Origin: Rhodococcus sp. HM1 | GTDB taxonomy: Bacteria; Actinomycetota; Actinomycetes; Mycobacteriales; Mycobacteriaceae | Assembly: GCF_023218075.1 (NCBI RefSeq) | Contig: NZ_JALPTB010000004.1 | Location: 62,001 to 126,000, forward strand | DNA: 64,000 nt | Reading direction: 5' to 3' | Shown: positions 18,813 through 27,310 of the stretch, in pieces | Layout of the letters: every line of letters starts with the position of its first letter | Numbering within the stretch: the first letter of the stretch is position 1 | Notes under the pieces: model-generated | Told to the model about the DNA's origin: nothing | Databases searched by the model: none | Seen by the model: only the letters and a program-made list of their open reading frames with translations | Program-made: the position numbers and the translations under genes

Positions 18813-20231
18813 CTAGTCCAGATCCGCCGGGGCGGAGAGCTTGCCGCGCACCGCGGTCGCCGCCGCGACCGCCGGCGACACGAGGTGGGTGCGGCCGCCC
18901 TTGCCCTGGCGTCCTTCGAAGTTGCGGTTCGACGTCGACGCCGAACGTTCGCCCGGCGCGAGCTGATCCGGGTTCATACCCAGGCACATCGAGCACCCGG
19001 CCTGACGCCATTCGGCGCCCGCCGCAGTGAAGATCTCGCCGAGGCCCTCGGCCTCGGCCTGGGCGCGCACCCGCATCGAACCGGGCACGACGAGCATCCG
19101 CACCCGGTCGGCGACCTTGCGTCCCTTGAGAACATCGGCGACGGCGCGCAGGTCCTCGATGCGGCCGTTGGTGCACGAACCGACGAAGACGGTGTCGACG
19201 GCGATCTCACGCAGCGGCATGCCGGGTTCGAGATCCATGTAGCGCAGCGCCTTCTCGGCGGCCAGGCGCTCGGTCTCGTCGGCGATCTCCTCGGGCACCG
19301 GCACGTTCGCACCGAGCGGGGCACCCTGGCCCGGGTTGGTCCCCCACGTGACGAACGGGGTCAGCGACGCACCGTCGATGTGGACCTCGGCGTCGAAAAC
19401 GGCGTCCTCGTCGGTACGCAACGCATCCCACGCGGCGACCGCCGCGTCCCAGTCCGTGCCCTGCGGGGCGTGCGGACGGCCCTTCAGGTACTCGTAGGTG
19501 ACCTCGTCGGGCGCGATCATTCCGGCGCGGGCGCCCGCCTCGATCGACATGTTGCAGATCGTCATCCGCGCTTCCATGGACAGCTTGCGGATCGCCTCGC
19601 CGCGGTATTCGAGGACATAGCCCTGACCGCCGCCGGTGCCGATCTTCGCGATGACGGCGAGGATCAGGTCCTTGCCCGTGACGCCCTCGGGCAGTTCGCC
19701 GTCGACGGTGATCGCCATCGTCTTGAACGGGCGCAGCGACAGCGTCTGCGTCGCCATCACGTGCTCGACCTCGCTCGTGCCGATACCCATTGCCAGGGCA
19801 CCGAATGCGCCGTGGGTGGAGGTGTGGCTGTCGCCGCACACCACCGTCATGCCCGGCTGGGTCAGACCGAGCTGCGGGCCGACGACGTGCACGATGCCCT
19901 GATCGATGTCGCCCATCGGGTACAGCCGGACGCCGAATTCCTCACAGTTGCGGCGCAGCGTCTCGACCTGGGTGCGCGAGACCGGATCGGCGATGGGCTT
20001 GTCGATGTCGACGGTCGGGACGTTGTGGTCCTCGGTCGCGATCGTGAGATCGGGACGCCGCAGCCGGCGTCCGGCGAGCCGCAGGCCGTCGAACGCCTGA
20101 GGACTCGTGACCTCGTGCACGAGATGCAGGTCGATGTAGATCAGATCCGGCTGCCGCGCCGAGCCCTCTCCCTCACCGCGCACGACAACGTGCTGATCCC
20201 ACACCTTCTCCGCCAGAGTTTTTCCAGCCAT
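18813..20231 (-). CDS. leuC: 3-isopropylmalate dehydratase large subunit
   Basis: LeuC is the aconitase-like subunit that carries the 4Fe-4S cluster. The 472-residue protein shows the three cysteine ligands: one in [13 protein letters not shown] and two in [12 protein letters not shown]. The N-terminus ([11 protein letters not shown]) and the [21 protein letters not shown] segment are family hallmarks. ATG 20229-20231 has GGTGGAG upstream. The gene is divergent from an IclR-type regulator across a 132-base intergenic region, a pairing known in corynebacteria and mycobacteria. Confidence 0.97.
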   Translation of the reverse strand: MAGKTLAEKVWDQHVVVRGEGEGSARQPDLIYIDLHLVHEVTSPQAFDGLRLAGRRLRRPDLTIATEDHNVPTVDIDKPIADPVSRTQVETLRRNCEEFGVRLYPMGDIDQGIVHVVGPQLGLTQPGMTVVCGDSHTSTHGAFGALAMGIGTSEVEHVMATQTLSLRPFKTMAITVDGELPEGVTGKDLILAVIAKIGTGGGQGYVLEYRGEAIRKLSMEARMTICNMSIEAGARAGMIAPDEVTYEYLKGRPHAPQGTDWDAAVAAWDALRTDEDAVFDAEVHIDGASLTPFVTWGTNPGQGAPLGANVPVPEEIADETERLAAEKALRYMDLEPGMPLREIAVDTVFVGSCTNGRIEDLRAVADVLKGRKVADRVRMLVVPGSMRVRAQAEAEGLGEIFTAAGAEWRQAGCSMCLGMNPDQLAPGERSASTSNRNFEGRQGKGGRTHLVSPAVAAATAVRGKLSAPADLD

Positions 20232-20363
20232 CTTCTCCACCTGTCGTACGTGACGAACGCGGTTGCCGGTTCTCGGGGCTGTGACCGGGCCGCGTATGGT
20301 GCCGTCCCCGCCCGTCGGTACATGGGTTATGCTTCCCAGTATGCGAGACGGAGGTATCGACCT
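20232..20363. promoter_or_regulatory. divergent leuC / IclR-regulator control region
   Basis: These 132 bases separate leuC (leftward) from the IclR gene (rightward). At 20323-20338 lies an imperfect palindrome, TGGG-N8-CCCA, with TATGC repeated on either side (20329 and 20341). It overlaps plausible -10 elements for both directions, as expected for an autoregulating repressor. The binding consensus itself was not recognised. Confidence 0.45.
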
Positions 20364-21065
20364 ATGAGACAGCATAGCGGCATCGGAGTGTTGGACAAAG
20401 CGATGTCCGTGCTGCACGCGGTGGCCGAGCAGCCGTGCAACCTCAACGAACTGTGCTCCCGCACGGGCCTGCCGCGCGCGACCGCGCACCGGCTGGCCGT
20501 GGGCCTCGAGATCCACCGGTTGCTCACCCGGGACAGCGACGGCCAGTGGCGTCCCGGACCGGGCCTGGCCGAACTGTCCGCCGGGGCCGGCGATCCGCTC
20601 GTGGAGGCCGCCTCCCTCATCCTGCCCCGGCTCCGCGAGATCACCGGGGAGAGCGTGCAGCTGTACCGGAGGGAGGGCACCCAGCGCGTGTGCGTCGCCG
20701 CCCTCGAGCCCCCGACGGGCCTGCGCGACACCGTCCTCGTCGGCGCTCGGCTGCCGATGACCGCCGGGTCGGGCGCGAAAGTTCTGCTCGCATGGGCGGA
20801 TGCCGCCACCCAGAGGGCGATCCTGCCGGACGCGGCGTTCGGTGAACGCGTCCTCGCGGAGGTACGTCGCCGCGGGTGGGCGCAGAGCGCCGCCGAACGC
20901 GAACCGGGCGTCGCCTCGGTGGCTGCACCCGTGCGCGACACGTCCGGGACGGTCGTCGCGGCGGTCTCCGTGTCCGGCCCCATCGACCGCATGGGCCGCA
21001 AGCCCGGCGCCCGCTGGGCGTCCGATCTCCTCGCCGCCGCGGAAGCACTCCACAAGCGGCTCTGA
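20364..21065 (+). CDS. ltbR: IclR-family transcriptional regulator, LtbR-like
   Basis: This 233-residue protein has an N-terminal winged helix ([34 protein letters not shown]-binding helix around [12 protein letters not shown]) and a C-terminal IclR effector domain with [10 protein letters not shown] and the late [12 protein letters not shown]. Its divergent placement beside leuCD matches LtbR of Corynebacterium glutamicum, which represses leucine and tryptophan genes, and Rv2989. ATG 20364-20366 has GGAGG 9 bases upstream. The effector is not evident from sequence. The symbol is assigned by synteny. Confidence 0.85.
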   Translation: MRQHSGIGVLDKAMSVLHAVAEQPCNLNELCSRTGLPRATAHRLAVGLEIHRLLTRDSDGQWRPGPGLAELSAGAGDPLVEAASLILPRLREITGESVQLYRREGTQRVCVAALEPPTGLRDTVLVGARLPMTAGSGAKVLLAWADAATQRAILPDAAFGERVLAEVRRRGWAQSAAEREPGVASVAAPVRDTSGTVVAAVSVSGPIDRMGRKPGARWASDLLAAAEALHKRL

Positions 21066-21126
21066 AGGATTCCCCCGCCGCACCGGTGGTGACAGCCGGG
21101 CATGACGCATGACACAGTGCTGTCCC

Positions 21127-21624
21127 ATGGGCATAAAACAACGCGCACAGATCACCATGACGGACGACGAAGTCCAGGACTTCCTCGACCGCAGCCGTGT
21201 CGCCAACATGGCGACGCTCGGGCCGTCGGGCACACCGCATCTCATCGCGATGTGGTACGCGCTGATCGACGGTGAGATCTGGTTCGAAACCAAGGCCAAG
21301 TCCCAGAAGACGGTGAACCTGCGGCGCGACAACCGCATCACCGTGCTCGTCGAGGCGGGCGACACCTACGACCAGTTGCGGGGCGTGTCGATCGAAGGCC
21401 GCGCCGAGATCACCGACGACCACGACACCCTCTTCGCGGTGTGCCGCAACGTCTGGGAGCGCTACACCGGTCCGTACACCGACGAGATGCTGCCCGCCGT
21501 CGAGCGGATGATGCACAAGCGCGTCGCGGTGCGTGTGGTGCCGGACCGTGTCCGCTCGTGGGATCACCGCAAGCTCGGCATGCCGGCGATGCCCATCGGT
21601 GGCACGACGGCCCGGTACCTGTAG
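21127..21624 (+). CDS. PPOX-class FMN/F420-binding fold protein (Rv2991-like)
   Basis: This 165-residue protein has the split beta-barrel of pyridoxamine-phosphate-oxidase-like enzymes: [24 protein letters not shown], then [22 protein letters not shown], then [11 protein letters not shown]. The lysine-rich KAKSQK segment suits binding of flavin or F420. The position after an IclR gene, and the ending HRKLGMP, match Rv2991. The start is set at ATG 21127 because homologues begin MG-KQRA; an in-frame upstream ATG exists at 21109. Substrate unknown. Confidence 0.85.
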   Translation: MGIKQRAQITMTDDEVQDFLDRSRVANMATLGPSGTPHLIAMWYALIDGEIWFETKAKSQKTVNLRRDNRITVLVEAGDTYDQLRGVSIEGRAEITDDHDTLFAVCRNVWERYTGPYTDEMLPAVERMMHKRVAVRVVPDRVRSWDHRKLGMPAMPIGGTTARYL

Positions 21625-21705
21625 GCACTCGAAAATCGGGCGACAGGGCTCCCGCGCCGCGATAGATTCGTTCGCGTCCAGACCGGCCGACCGGAGGGAG
21701 ATGTC

Positions 21706-21873
21706 ATGAGCGACACGTCCAAGGACCGGATCAAGGAGCAATTCCGGGCGGCGCTCGAGCGCAAGAACAGCCGCGCGGGCCGGGGCACCGCCCATCTCGA
21801 CGCGGATTCGAAGGCGCACGGTCCGCATGCGACCGCCGATCATCACCGCGAGTTCCGGCGCAAGAGCGGATAG
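21706..21873 (+). CDS. small DUF5302-type protein
   Basis: This 55-residue gene starts at ATG 21706 with GGAGGGAG 5 bases upstream, an excellent ribosome-binding site. The product is charged and hydrophilic: KEQFRAALERKN near the start, an AHGPHA segment, and the terminal HREFRRKSG. That pattern (F-R-ALERK, HGP, EFRRKSG) is the one I know from the small actinobacterial family DUF5302. No function is established. A TAGATT hexamer at 21663-21668 could be its -10. The ribosome-binding site and family-like ends make it real despite its size. Confidence 0.85.
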   Translation: MSDTSKDRIKEQFRAALERKNSRAGRGTAHLDADSKAHGPHATADHHREFRRKSG

Positions 21874-21890
21874 CCGGTACCGACAACGAG

Positions 21891-21923
21891 GAAGGCCCTC
21901 CGAGCAATGCTCGGAGGGCCTTC
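21891..21923. terminator. terminator between the DUF5302 gene and tRNA-Glu
   Basis: A perfect inverted repeat (21891-21906 with 21908-21923) centred on GCAATGC lies between convergent units. It would end the DUF5302 transcript and the leftward tRNA-Glu transcript. Confidence 0.75.
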
Positions 21924-21927
21924 GCTG

Positions 21928-22000
21928 TACCCCCGATGGGATTCGAACCCACGCTACCGCCGTGAGAGGGCGGCGTCCTAGGCCGCTAGACGACGGGGGC
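21928..22000 (-). tRNA. tRNA-Glu (anticodon CTC), copy 1
   Basis: The minus strand folds as a 73-base tRNA: acceptor GCCCCCG/CGGGGGT, anticodon stem CCGCC/GGCGG with loop CTCTCAC (anticodon CTC), and T-loop GGTTCGAATCC. The discriminator is A; CCA is not encoded. It is identical to copy 2 at 22067-22139 and lies two genes downstream of gltX, which charges it. Confidence 0.97.
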
Positions 22001-22032
22001 CTGGACCATCTTCATTTCTTCAGAGAAGAACA

Positions 22033-22056
22033 CCCATCGATCCGGGGATCGATGGG
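22033..22056 (-). terminator. hairpin between the two tRNA-Glu genes
   Basis: An 11-bp palindrome (22033-22043 with 22046-22056, loop GG) lies between the tRNA-Glu copies. In the leftward transcript it is followed by TGTTCTTCTC, a U-rich stretch, consistent with termination or a processing signal after copy 2. Confidence 0.6.
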
Positions 22057-22066
22057 CAGTTCATGG

Positions 22067-22139
22067 TACCCCCGATGGGATTCGAACCCACGCTACCGCC
22101 GTGAGAGGGCGGCGTCCTAGGCCGCTAGACGACGGGGGC
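22067..22139 (-). tRNA. tRNA-Glu (anticodon CTC), copy 2
   Basis: Base-for-base identical to copy 1 at 21928-22000, including two or three flanking bases, which suggests recent tandem duplication or gene conversion. It folds with anticodon CTC in loop CTCTCAC. CCA is not encoded. Confidence 0.97.
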
Positions 22140-22226
22140 CTGAGAACTTCTTCTCTGGTTGCTTCCCGGAGGAAGCTCAGCCAGCTTAGCTGGCCGAGAC
22201 GCTGTGGGCAAACCACCGCATCTCAG

Positions 22227-22298
22227 CTGGGGTACCAGGACTCGAACCTAGAATGGCTGAACCAGAATCAGCTGTGTTGCCAATTACACCATACCCCA
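22227..22298 (-). tRNA. tRNA-Gln (anticodon CTG)
   Basis: The minus strand gives a 72-base tRNA: acceptor TGGGGTA/TACCCCA, anticodon loop with TTCTGGT (anticodon CTG), T-loop GGTTCGAGTCC, discriminator G. In this group GltX probably charges it with Glu and GatCAB (all three subunits are in this window) amidates it to Gln. Confidence 0.96.
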
Positions 22299-22452
22299 TT
22301 GGTTTGTTCCTTCGGCCTGCCCTGCGGGCGTCTGTGGCCTCCGTTCCGAACCGAGAGAAAGATTAGCACCAACCCCACCACGAACTACAAATCGCCTGGT
22401 CAAGAGCATGAATTGCCCCTCGGAGCCGTGCGGAACGATCCCCCGCAGACGA

Positions 22453-22492
22453 CTCGGCCCGCCACCTTCCGGGTGGAGGGTGGCGGGCCGAG
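22453..22492 (-). terminator. terminator after gltX
   Basis: A 14-bp GC-rich stem (22453-22466 with 22479-22492) with a 12-base loop lies about 20 bases past the gltX stop. The rest of 22299-22510 shows no gene; it separates gltX from tRNA-Gln. Confidence 0.7.
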
Positions 22493-22510
22493 CCGGGACC
22501 GGCGAGATGG

Positions 22511-23983
22511 TCAGGCGATGCCCGCGCGGGCGGAGCGCAGGCGCGCCAGGGTCACGTCCCGGCCGAGCAGTTCCATCGACTCGTACAGCGGCGGGCTGAT
22601 GTGCGATCCGGAGACGGCGACACGCACCGGAGCGAACGCCTTACGCGGCTTGAGGCCCAGCTCCTCGATGAGAGCGGCCTTGAGCGCTTCCTCGAGGTTG
22701 GCGGTCGTCCACTCCCCCACACCGTCGAGCGCGGCGATGGTCGCGTCGAGTACGGGCGCGGCGTCCGCACCGAGATTCTTGGCGGCGGACGCCTCGTCCA
22801 CCGTGAACCCCGACTCCGGGACGAACAGGAACTTCAGCAGGTTCCAGGCGTCGGACAACACGACGATGCGGGTCTGGACGAGTTCGGCGGCCGCGGAGAA
22901 CCGCGCGTCGTCGACGTCGGCCGTGATGTGGCCGTGCTCGATCAGGAATGCCTTCAACCGCGCCGCGAAGTCCGCGGGCTCGAGCAGGCGGATGTGCTCG
23001 GCGTTGATCGCGTCGGCCTTCTTCTGGTCGAAGCGAGCGGGGTTCGAGTTGACCTTCGAGATGTCGAACGCGGCGACCATCTCGTCGAGCGAGAACACGT
23101 CGCGGTCCTCGGCCAGGCCCCAGCCGAGCAGGGCGAGGTAGTTCAGCAGACCCTCGGGGATGAACCCGCGGTCGCGGTGCAGGAACAGGTTCGACTCGGG
23201 GTCACGCTTGGACAGCTTCTTGTTGCCCTGTCCCATCACGAACGGCAGATGCCCGAACTCCGGCGTGAAATCGGCCACACCGATCCGCTGCAGCGCCTCG
23301 TACAGAGCGAGCTGCCGCGGCGTCGACGAGAGCAGGTCCTCGCCGCGCAGCACGTGGGTGATGCGCATCAGCGCGTCGTCGACGGGGTTGACGAGCGTGT
23401 ACAGCGGGATGCCGTTGCCGCGGGTCAGCGCGAAGTCCGGGACCACACCCGCCTTGAACGTGGTTTCACCGCGCACGAGGTCGTTCCACGTGAGGTCGTG
23501 GTCCGGCATGCGCAACCGCACCACCGGCTTGCGTCCCTCGTCGAGGTAGGCCTGCCGCTGCTCGGGCGTCAGGTCGCGATCGAAGTTGTCGTAGCCGAGC
23601 TTGGGGTCGCGGCCGGCAGCCTTGTGCCGCTCCTCGACCTCCTCGGGAGTCGAGAACGACTCGTAGGCCTCACCGGCCTCGACGAGCTTGGCGACGATGT
23701 CGAGGTGCAGATCCCGTCGCTGGGACTGCCGGTACGGCTCGTACGGCCCGCCGACCTCCGGTCCCTCGTCCCACTGGAGGCCGAGCCAGCGCAGGGCGTC
23801 GAGGATCGCCTGGTACGACTCCTCGGTGTCGCGGGCTGCGTCGGTGTCTTCGATGCGGAACACGAAGGTGCCGCCGTGGTGGCGCGCGAACGCCCAGTTG
23901 AACAGGGCGGTGCGCACCAGGCCCACGTGCGGGGTTCCGGTCGGGGACGGGCAGAATCGAACGCGTACTTCGCTGCTGGTCAT
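22511..23983 (-). CDS. gltX: glutamyl-tRNA synthetase
   Basis: GltX charges tRNA-Glu and, in bacteria without GlnRS, mischarges tRNA-Gln with Glu. The 490-residue class I synthetase has the HIGH-type motif [11 protein letters not shown] near residue 12 and the KMSKS-type motif KKLSKRD near residue 250. The C-terminal anticodon-binding domain is full length. ATG 23981-23983 is the start. A TAGCCT hexamer about 40 bases upstream may be its -10. The three tRNA genes just downstream are its likely substrates. Confidence 0.97.
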   Translation of the reverse strand: MTSSEVRVRFCPSPTGTPHVGLVRTALFNWAFARHHGGTFVFRIEDTDAARDTEESYQAILDALRWLGLQWDEGPEVGGPYEPYRQSQRRDLHLDIVAKLVEAGEAYESFSTPEEVEERHKAAGRDPKLGYDNFDRDLTPEQRQAYLDEGRKPVVRLRMPDHDLTWNDLVRGETTFKAGVVPDFALTRGNGIPLYTLVNPVDDALMRITHVLRGEDLLSSTPRQLALYEALQRIGVADFTPEFGHLPFVMGQGNKKLSKRDPESNLFLHRDRGFIPEGLLNYLALLGWGLAEDRDVFSLDEMVAAFDISKVNSNPARFDQKKADAINAEHIRLLEPADFAARLKAFLIEHGHITADVDDARFSAAAELVQTRIVVLSDAWNLLKFLFVPESGFTVDEASAAKNLGADAAPVLDATIAALDGVGEWTTANLEEALKAALIEELGLKPRKAFAPVRVAVSGSHISPPLYESMELLGRDVTLARLRSARAGIA

Positions 23984-24062
23984 GGCTCACTCTGGTAGAG
24001 GGATGAGAAGTCCCTACCAGGCTAGTCCTCCCCGCCGCGGCGGCAGAAGCGAAGTGCGGTGG

Positions 24063-24839
24063 TCACTCGCCCTTCGCGACGACCGGATTGGTGAGGGTAC
24101 CGATCTTCTCGATCGTCACCGACACGGTGTTGCCCGGCTCGATGGGGCCGACACCCTCGGGGGTTCCGGTGAGGATGACGTCACCCGGGAGCAGCGTCAT
24201 CACGGCGGAAACCCACTCGATGAGCTTCGGAATGTCGTGGATCAGCAACGAGGTTCGGCTGCGCTGACGCTCCCGCCCGTCGACCTCGGCGGAGATCTCG
24301 AGGTCGGAGGCGTCGAGGTTCGTCTCGATCCACGGACCGAGCGGGCAGAACGTGTCGTGCCCCTTGGCGCGTGCCCACTGGCCGTCCTGCTTCTGGTGGT
24401 CGCGGGCGGACACGTCGTTGGCGATGGTGTATCCGAGCACGACGTCGAGCGCCTTCGCGGCGGGCACGTCCTTGCACGGCCGGCCGATGACGACGGCGAG
24501 TTCCGCCTCGTGGTGCACGAGCGAGGTGTTGCGTGGGATGACGATCGGGGCGCCGGGGCCGATGATCGAGGTGTTCGGCTTGAGGAAGATCACCGGCTCC
24601 TCGGGCACCTCGTTGCCGAATTCCGCGGCGTGCGCGGCATAGTTGCGTCCGACGGCGACGACCTTGCTCGCGAGGATCGGCGCGAGCAGGCGGACGTCGG
24701 CGAGCGGCCAGCTACGGCCGGTGAACGTGGGCGTCCCGAAAGGGTGCTCGGCAATCTCTTTCGCGATCGCGGAATCGGATTCGCCTTCGATGCTGACGAA
24801 GGCGACACCGTCGGGGCTGGCAATTCGACCAAGGCGCAT
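24063..24839 (-). CDS. fumarylacetoacetate hydrolase family protein
   Basis: This 258-residue protein has the FAH catalytic domain: VAVGRNYAAHAAE, then PVIFLKPNTSIIGPGAPIVIP, HHEAELAVVIGR with metal-binding Glu residues, and GYTIANDVSARD. The family includes isomerases/decarboxylases of aromatic meta-cleavage pathways (2-hydroxyhepta-2,4-diene-1,7-dioate type) and oxaloacetate decarboxylases; the substrate is not evident. It corresponds to Rv2993c. ATG 24837-24839 has TAGACT 7 bases upstream, implying a leaderless transcript. It diverges from the MFS gene. Confidence 0.9.
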   Translation of the reverse strand: MRLGRIASPDGVAFVSIEGESDSAIAKEIAEHPFGTPTFTGRSWPLADVRLLAPILASKVVAVGRNYAAHAAEFGNEVPEEPVIFLKPNTSIIGPGAPIVIPRNTSLVHHEAELAVVIGRPCKDVPAAKALDVVLGYTIANDVSARDHQKQDGQWARAKGHDTFCPLGPWIETNLDASDLEISAEVDGRERQRSRTSLLIHDIPKLIEWVSAVMTLLPGDVILTGTPEGVGPIEPGNTVSVTIEKIGTLTNPVVAKGE

Positions 24840-24846
24840 GACGCGC

Positions 24847-24852
24847 AGTCTA
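24847..24852 (-). promoter_or_regulatory. -10 hexamer, leaderless promoter of the FAH-family gene
   Basis: TAGACT (minus strand) ends 7 bases before the ATG at 24839. It matches TAnnnT and no ribosome-binding site is present. Confidence 0.5.
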
Positions 24853-24914
24853 TCGGTGCGCCCACGCTCACCCGGCGCCCCCGTCGATCCGGGTGTACCG
24901 TTTGTTCATTGTTT

Positions 24915-24930
24915 CATACTTCGAGATATG
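24915..24930. promoter_or_regulatory. 16-bp palindrome, candidate operator for the MFS gene
   Basis: CATA-N2-TCGA-N2-TATG at 24915-24930 has dyad symmetry with both half-sites and centre matching. It sits just upstream of a GATAGT hexamer (24937-24942) that lies 8 bases before the MFS ATG, so a bound protein would cover the -35/spacer region. The regulator is unknown. Confidence 0.5.
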
Positions 24931-24950
24931 TTCCCAGATAGTGAGACACG

Positions 24951-26129
24951 ATGGAAGTTGTCGCCGACATCGGCCGGAAACGGTGGCTGATCCTGGCCCT
25001 GGGAGTGCTGGCACAGACCGTGCAGGCCACCGTCGTCAACGGCACGGCCTTCCTCATCCCCACCCTCCACACCGAGCACGGCCTGGACCTCGCGCAGGCC
25101 GGAACCCTGGCCGGCGCACCGATTCTCGGAGGGGTACTCACACTCGTCGCATGGGGGGCGATCGCCGATCGCTTCGGTGAGCGGAACGCCCTCGCCGCGG
25201 GTCTCGGCATCGCCTCCGCGGCGACGGCTGCCGCCGCGACGACCACAGCCCCTGGCGCACTGGCGGTTCTGCTCGCGGCCGCGGGAGCGGGCGCGGCCAG
25301 CGCCAACGCCGCCAGCGGGCGCGTCGTCGTCGGCTGGTTCCCGCAGGCACAGCGGGGTCTGGCGATGGGCATCCGGCAGATGTCCGTTCCGCTCGGAATC
25401 GCGTTGGCCGCCATGATGATGCCCCCACTCGCCCGCGATCACGGAATCGGTTGGGCGCTGGCATTTCCCGCGATCATGTGCGGCGTGGGAGCGATCGCGT
25501 GCGCGGTCGGAATCATCGACCCGCCGCGGCCGGATCGGGACACCGCAGCCGACAACGGCTTGCTGGACAATCCATATCGCGGCTCGCGGACACTGGCGCG
25601 CATCCACGGCACGTCGATCCTGCTGGTGGTCCCCCAGCAGATGGTGTGGACCTTTGCACTCGTGTGGCTGGTCACCGACCTGGACTGGACCGAGACGAGC
25701 GCCGGACTGGTTATCACCGCGTCCCAATTCCTCGGCGCGATCGGTCGTGTGATCGTGGGCGTGTGGTCGGACCGGACCGGCAGCCGGATGGGACCGCTGC
25801 GGATCGTTTCGATCTCCGTCGTCGTATCGATGGCGGCGCTGGCCGCCACCGCCTGGTTCGCCTCCCCCACCGCGGTCGTGATGCTGCTGGTGGCGTCGGT
25901 GACGACCGTTGCACCGAACGGACTGGCGTTCACCGCGGTCGCCGAGCTGGGCGGGCCGTTCTGGGGTGGTCGTGCACTGGGCATCCAGAACACCGGGCAG
26001 TTCGTCACCGGCGCGGCTGTCGGTCCCGCCTTCGGAGCGTTGATCGGCGCCGTGGGATTCCCGATCGCCTTCGCGATCGCAGCGATCGCACCGCTCGCGG
26101 CCGTGCCCCTCGTCCCGCGGGACGAATAG
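24951..26129 (+). CDS. major facilitator superfamily transporter
   Basis: This 392-residue protein shows about 12 hydrophobic segments in two halves. The MFS signature between helices 2 and 3 is visible as GAIADRFGERNALAAG, and its second-half counterpart as GVWSDRTGSRMGPLR. Homologue Rv2994 occupies the same site. The substrate (drug, sugar acid or organic acid) cannot be assigned. ATG 24951 has no ribosome-binding site; GATAGT lies 8 bases upstream. A strong terminator follows the gene. Confidence 0.88.
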   Translation: MEVVADIGRKRWLILALGVLAQTVQATVVNGTAFLIPTLHTEHGLDLAQAGTLAGAPILGGVLTLVAWGAIADRFGERNALAAGLGIASAATAAAATTTAPGALAVLLAAAGAGAASANAASGRVVVGWFPQAQRGLAMGIRQMSVPLGIALAAMMMPPLARDHGIGWALAFPAIMCGVGAIACAVGIIDPPRPDRDTAADNGLLDNPYRGSRTLARIHGTSILLVVPQQMVWTFALVWLVTDLDWTETSAGLVITASQFLGAIGRVIVGVWSDRTGSRMGPLRIVSISVVVSMAALAATAWFASPTAVVMLLVASVTTVAPNGLAFTAVAELGGPFWGGRALGIQNTGQFVTGAAVGPAFGALIGAVGFPIAFAIAAIAPLAAVPLVPRDE

Positions 26130-26151
26130 CCGCCGTTCCCACGGAACGAAC

Positions 26152-26190
26152 AAGGGTCCCTCCGCCGGCCGCCCGCCGGAGGGACCCTTT
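26152..26190. terminator. bidirectional terminator between the MFS gene and leuB
   Basis: A 13-bp perfect stem (26152-26164 with 26177-26189) with a 12-base loop that can extend the stem further, followed by TTT on the plus strand and preceded by AA. It lies between convergent genes. Confidence 0.85.
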
Positions 26191-26217
26191 CTCCGAGCAC
26201 TGCCGGAAAACGCTGTC

Positions 26218-27228
26218 TCAGAGCGCTGCCGCGATCCGATCGCCGACCTCGCCGGTCACGATGGGGCCGGTGCCGCGTGCGGCGAGATCCGCCTCGACGG
26301 CCGCTTCGATGCGGGCCGCGTCGTCCTCACGACCGAGGTGACGCAGCAGCAGGGCCGCCGACAGGATCGCCGCGGTCGGGTCTGCGATTCCCTTGCCGGC
26401 GATGTCCGGGGCGCTGCCGTGCACCGGTTCGAACATCGACGGGTTGGTGCCGGAGGCGTCGATGTTGCCGCTGGCGGCCAGGCCGATGCCACCGGTGACC
26501 GCACCGGCCAGGTCGGTGATGATGTCGCCGAACAGGTTGTCGGTGACGATGACGTCGAACCGGCCGGGATCGGTGACCATGTAGATCGTCGCGGCGTCGA
26601 TGTGGCAGTACGCCGTCTCGACCTCCGGGTACTCGGCGCCGACCGTCTCGACCGCGCGGGTCCAGATGGCCCCGGCGTTGGAGAGCACGTTCGTCTTGTG
26701 GATGAGCGTCAGGTGCTTGCGGCGGCTCTGCGCCAGCTCGAACGCGTAGCGCACGACGCGCTCGGCGCCGAACCACGTGTTGATCGACACCTCGGTGGCG
26801 ATCTCGTGCGGGGTGCCGACGCGGATAGCGCCACCGTTGCCGGTGTACGGGCCTTCGGTGCCTTCGCGAACCACGACGAAATCCATCTCCGGGTTACCGG
26901 CGAGCGGCGACGCCGTTCCCGGGTACAGCCGCGACGGACGCAGGTTCACGTGGTGGTCGAGAGCGAACCGCATGTTCAGCAGCAGTCCACGCTCCAGGAT
27001 GCCGGGGGTGACCGACGGGTCGCCGATCGCGCCGAGCAGGATCGCGTCGTGTTCGCGGATGGCGGCGAGGTCCGCCTCCGGCAGGAGTTCACCGGTGGCG
27101 TTGTACCGGCGAGCACCGAGGTCGTATTCGGTGGTCTCGAGGTCGGGCACGAGCTTCCGCAGCACCTTCAGTGCTTCGGCCGTGACCTCGATACCGATGC
27201 CGTCACCGGGGATGACCGCAAGCTTCAT
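26218..27228 (-). CDS. leuB: 3-isopropylmalate dehydrogenase
   Basis: LeuB oxidatively decarboxylates 3-isopropylmalate to 2-oxoisocaproate, the last dedicated leucine step. The 336-residue protein begins [15 protein letters not shown], and has the substrate Arg region ([20 protein letters not shown]), the metal-binding Asp segment ([18 protein letters not shown]) and the NAD-binding [17 protein letters not shown] 27226-27228 has AGGAAG about 14 bases upstream. It lies downstream of serA but a terminator separates them. Confidence 0.97.
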   Translation of the reverse strand: MKLAVIPGDGIGIEVTAEALKVLRKLVPDLETTEYDLGARRYNATGELLPEADLAAIREHDAILLGAIGDPSVTPGILERGLLLNMRFALDHHVNLRPSRLYPGTASPLAGNPEMDFVVVREGTEGPYTGNGGAIRVGTPHEIATEVSINTWFGAERVVRYAFELAQSRRKHLTLIHKTNVLSNAGAIWTRAVETVGAEYPEVETAYCHIDAATIYMVTDPGRFDVIVTDNLFGDIITDLAGAVTGGIGLAASGNIDASGTNPSMFEPVHGSAPDIAGKGIADPTAAILSAALLLRHLGREDDAARIEAAVEADLAARGTGPIVTGEVGDRIAAAL

Positions 27229-27253
27229 GGGCTCTACTCACTTCCTTGTGCGA

Positions 27254-27289
27254 CGGTGGCCGCGACCGTGCAGACGGTCGCGGCCACCG
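27254..27289 (-). terminator. terminator after serA
   Basis: A perfect 16-bp stem (27254-27269 with 27274-27289) with a GCAG loop sits 22 bases past the serA stop and before the leuB start. It should limit read-through from serA into leuB. Confidence 0.75.
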
Positions 27290-27310
27290 GGGGGTGAAGC
27301 ACGGGATGGA

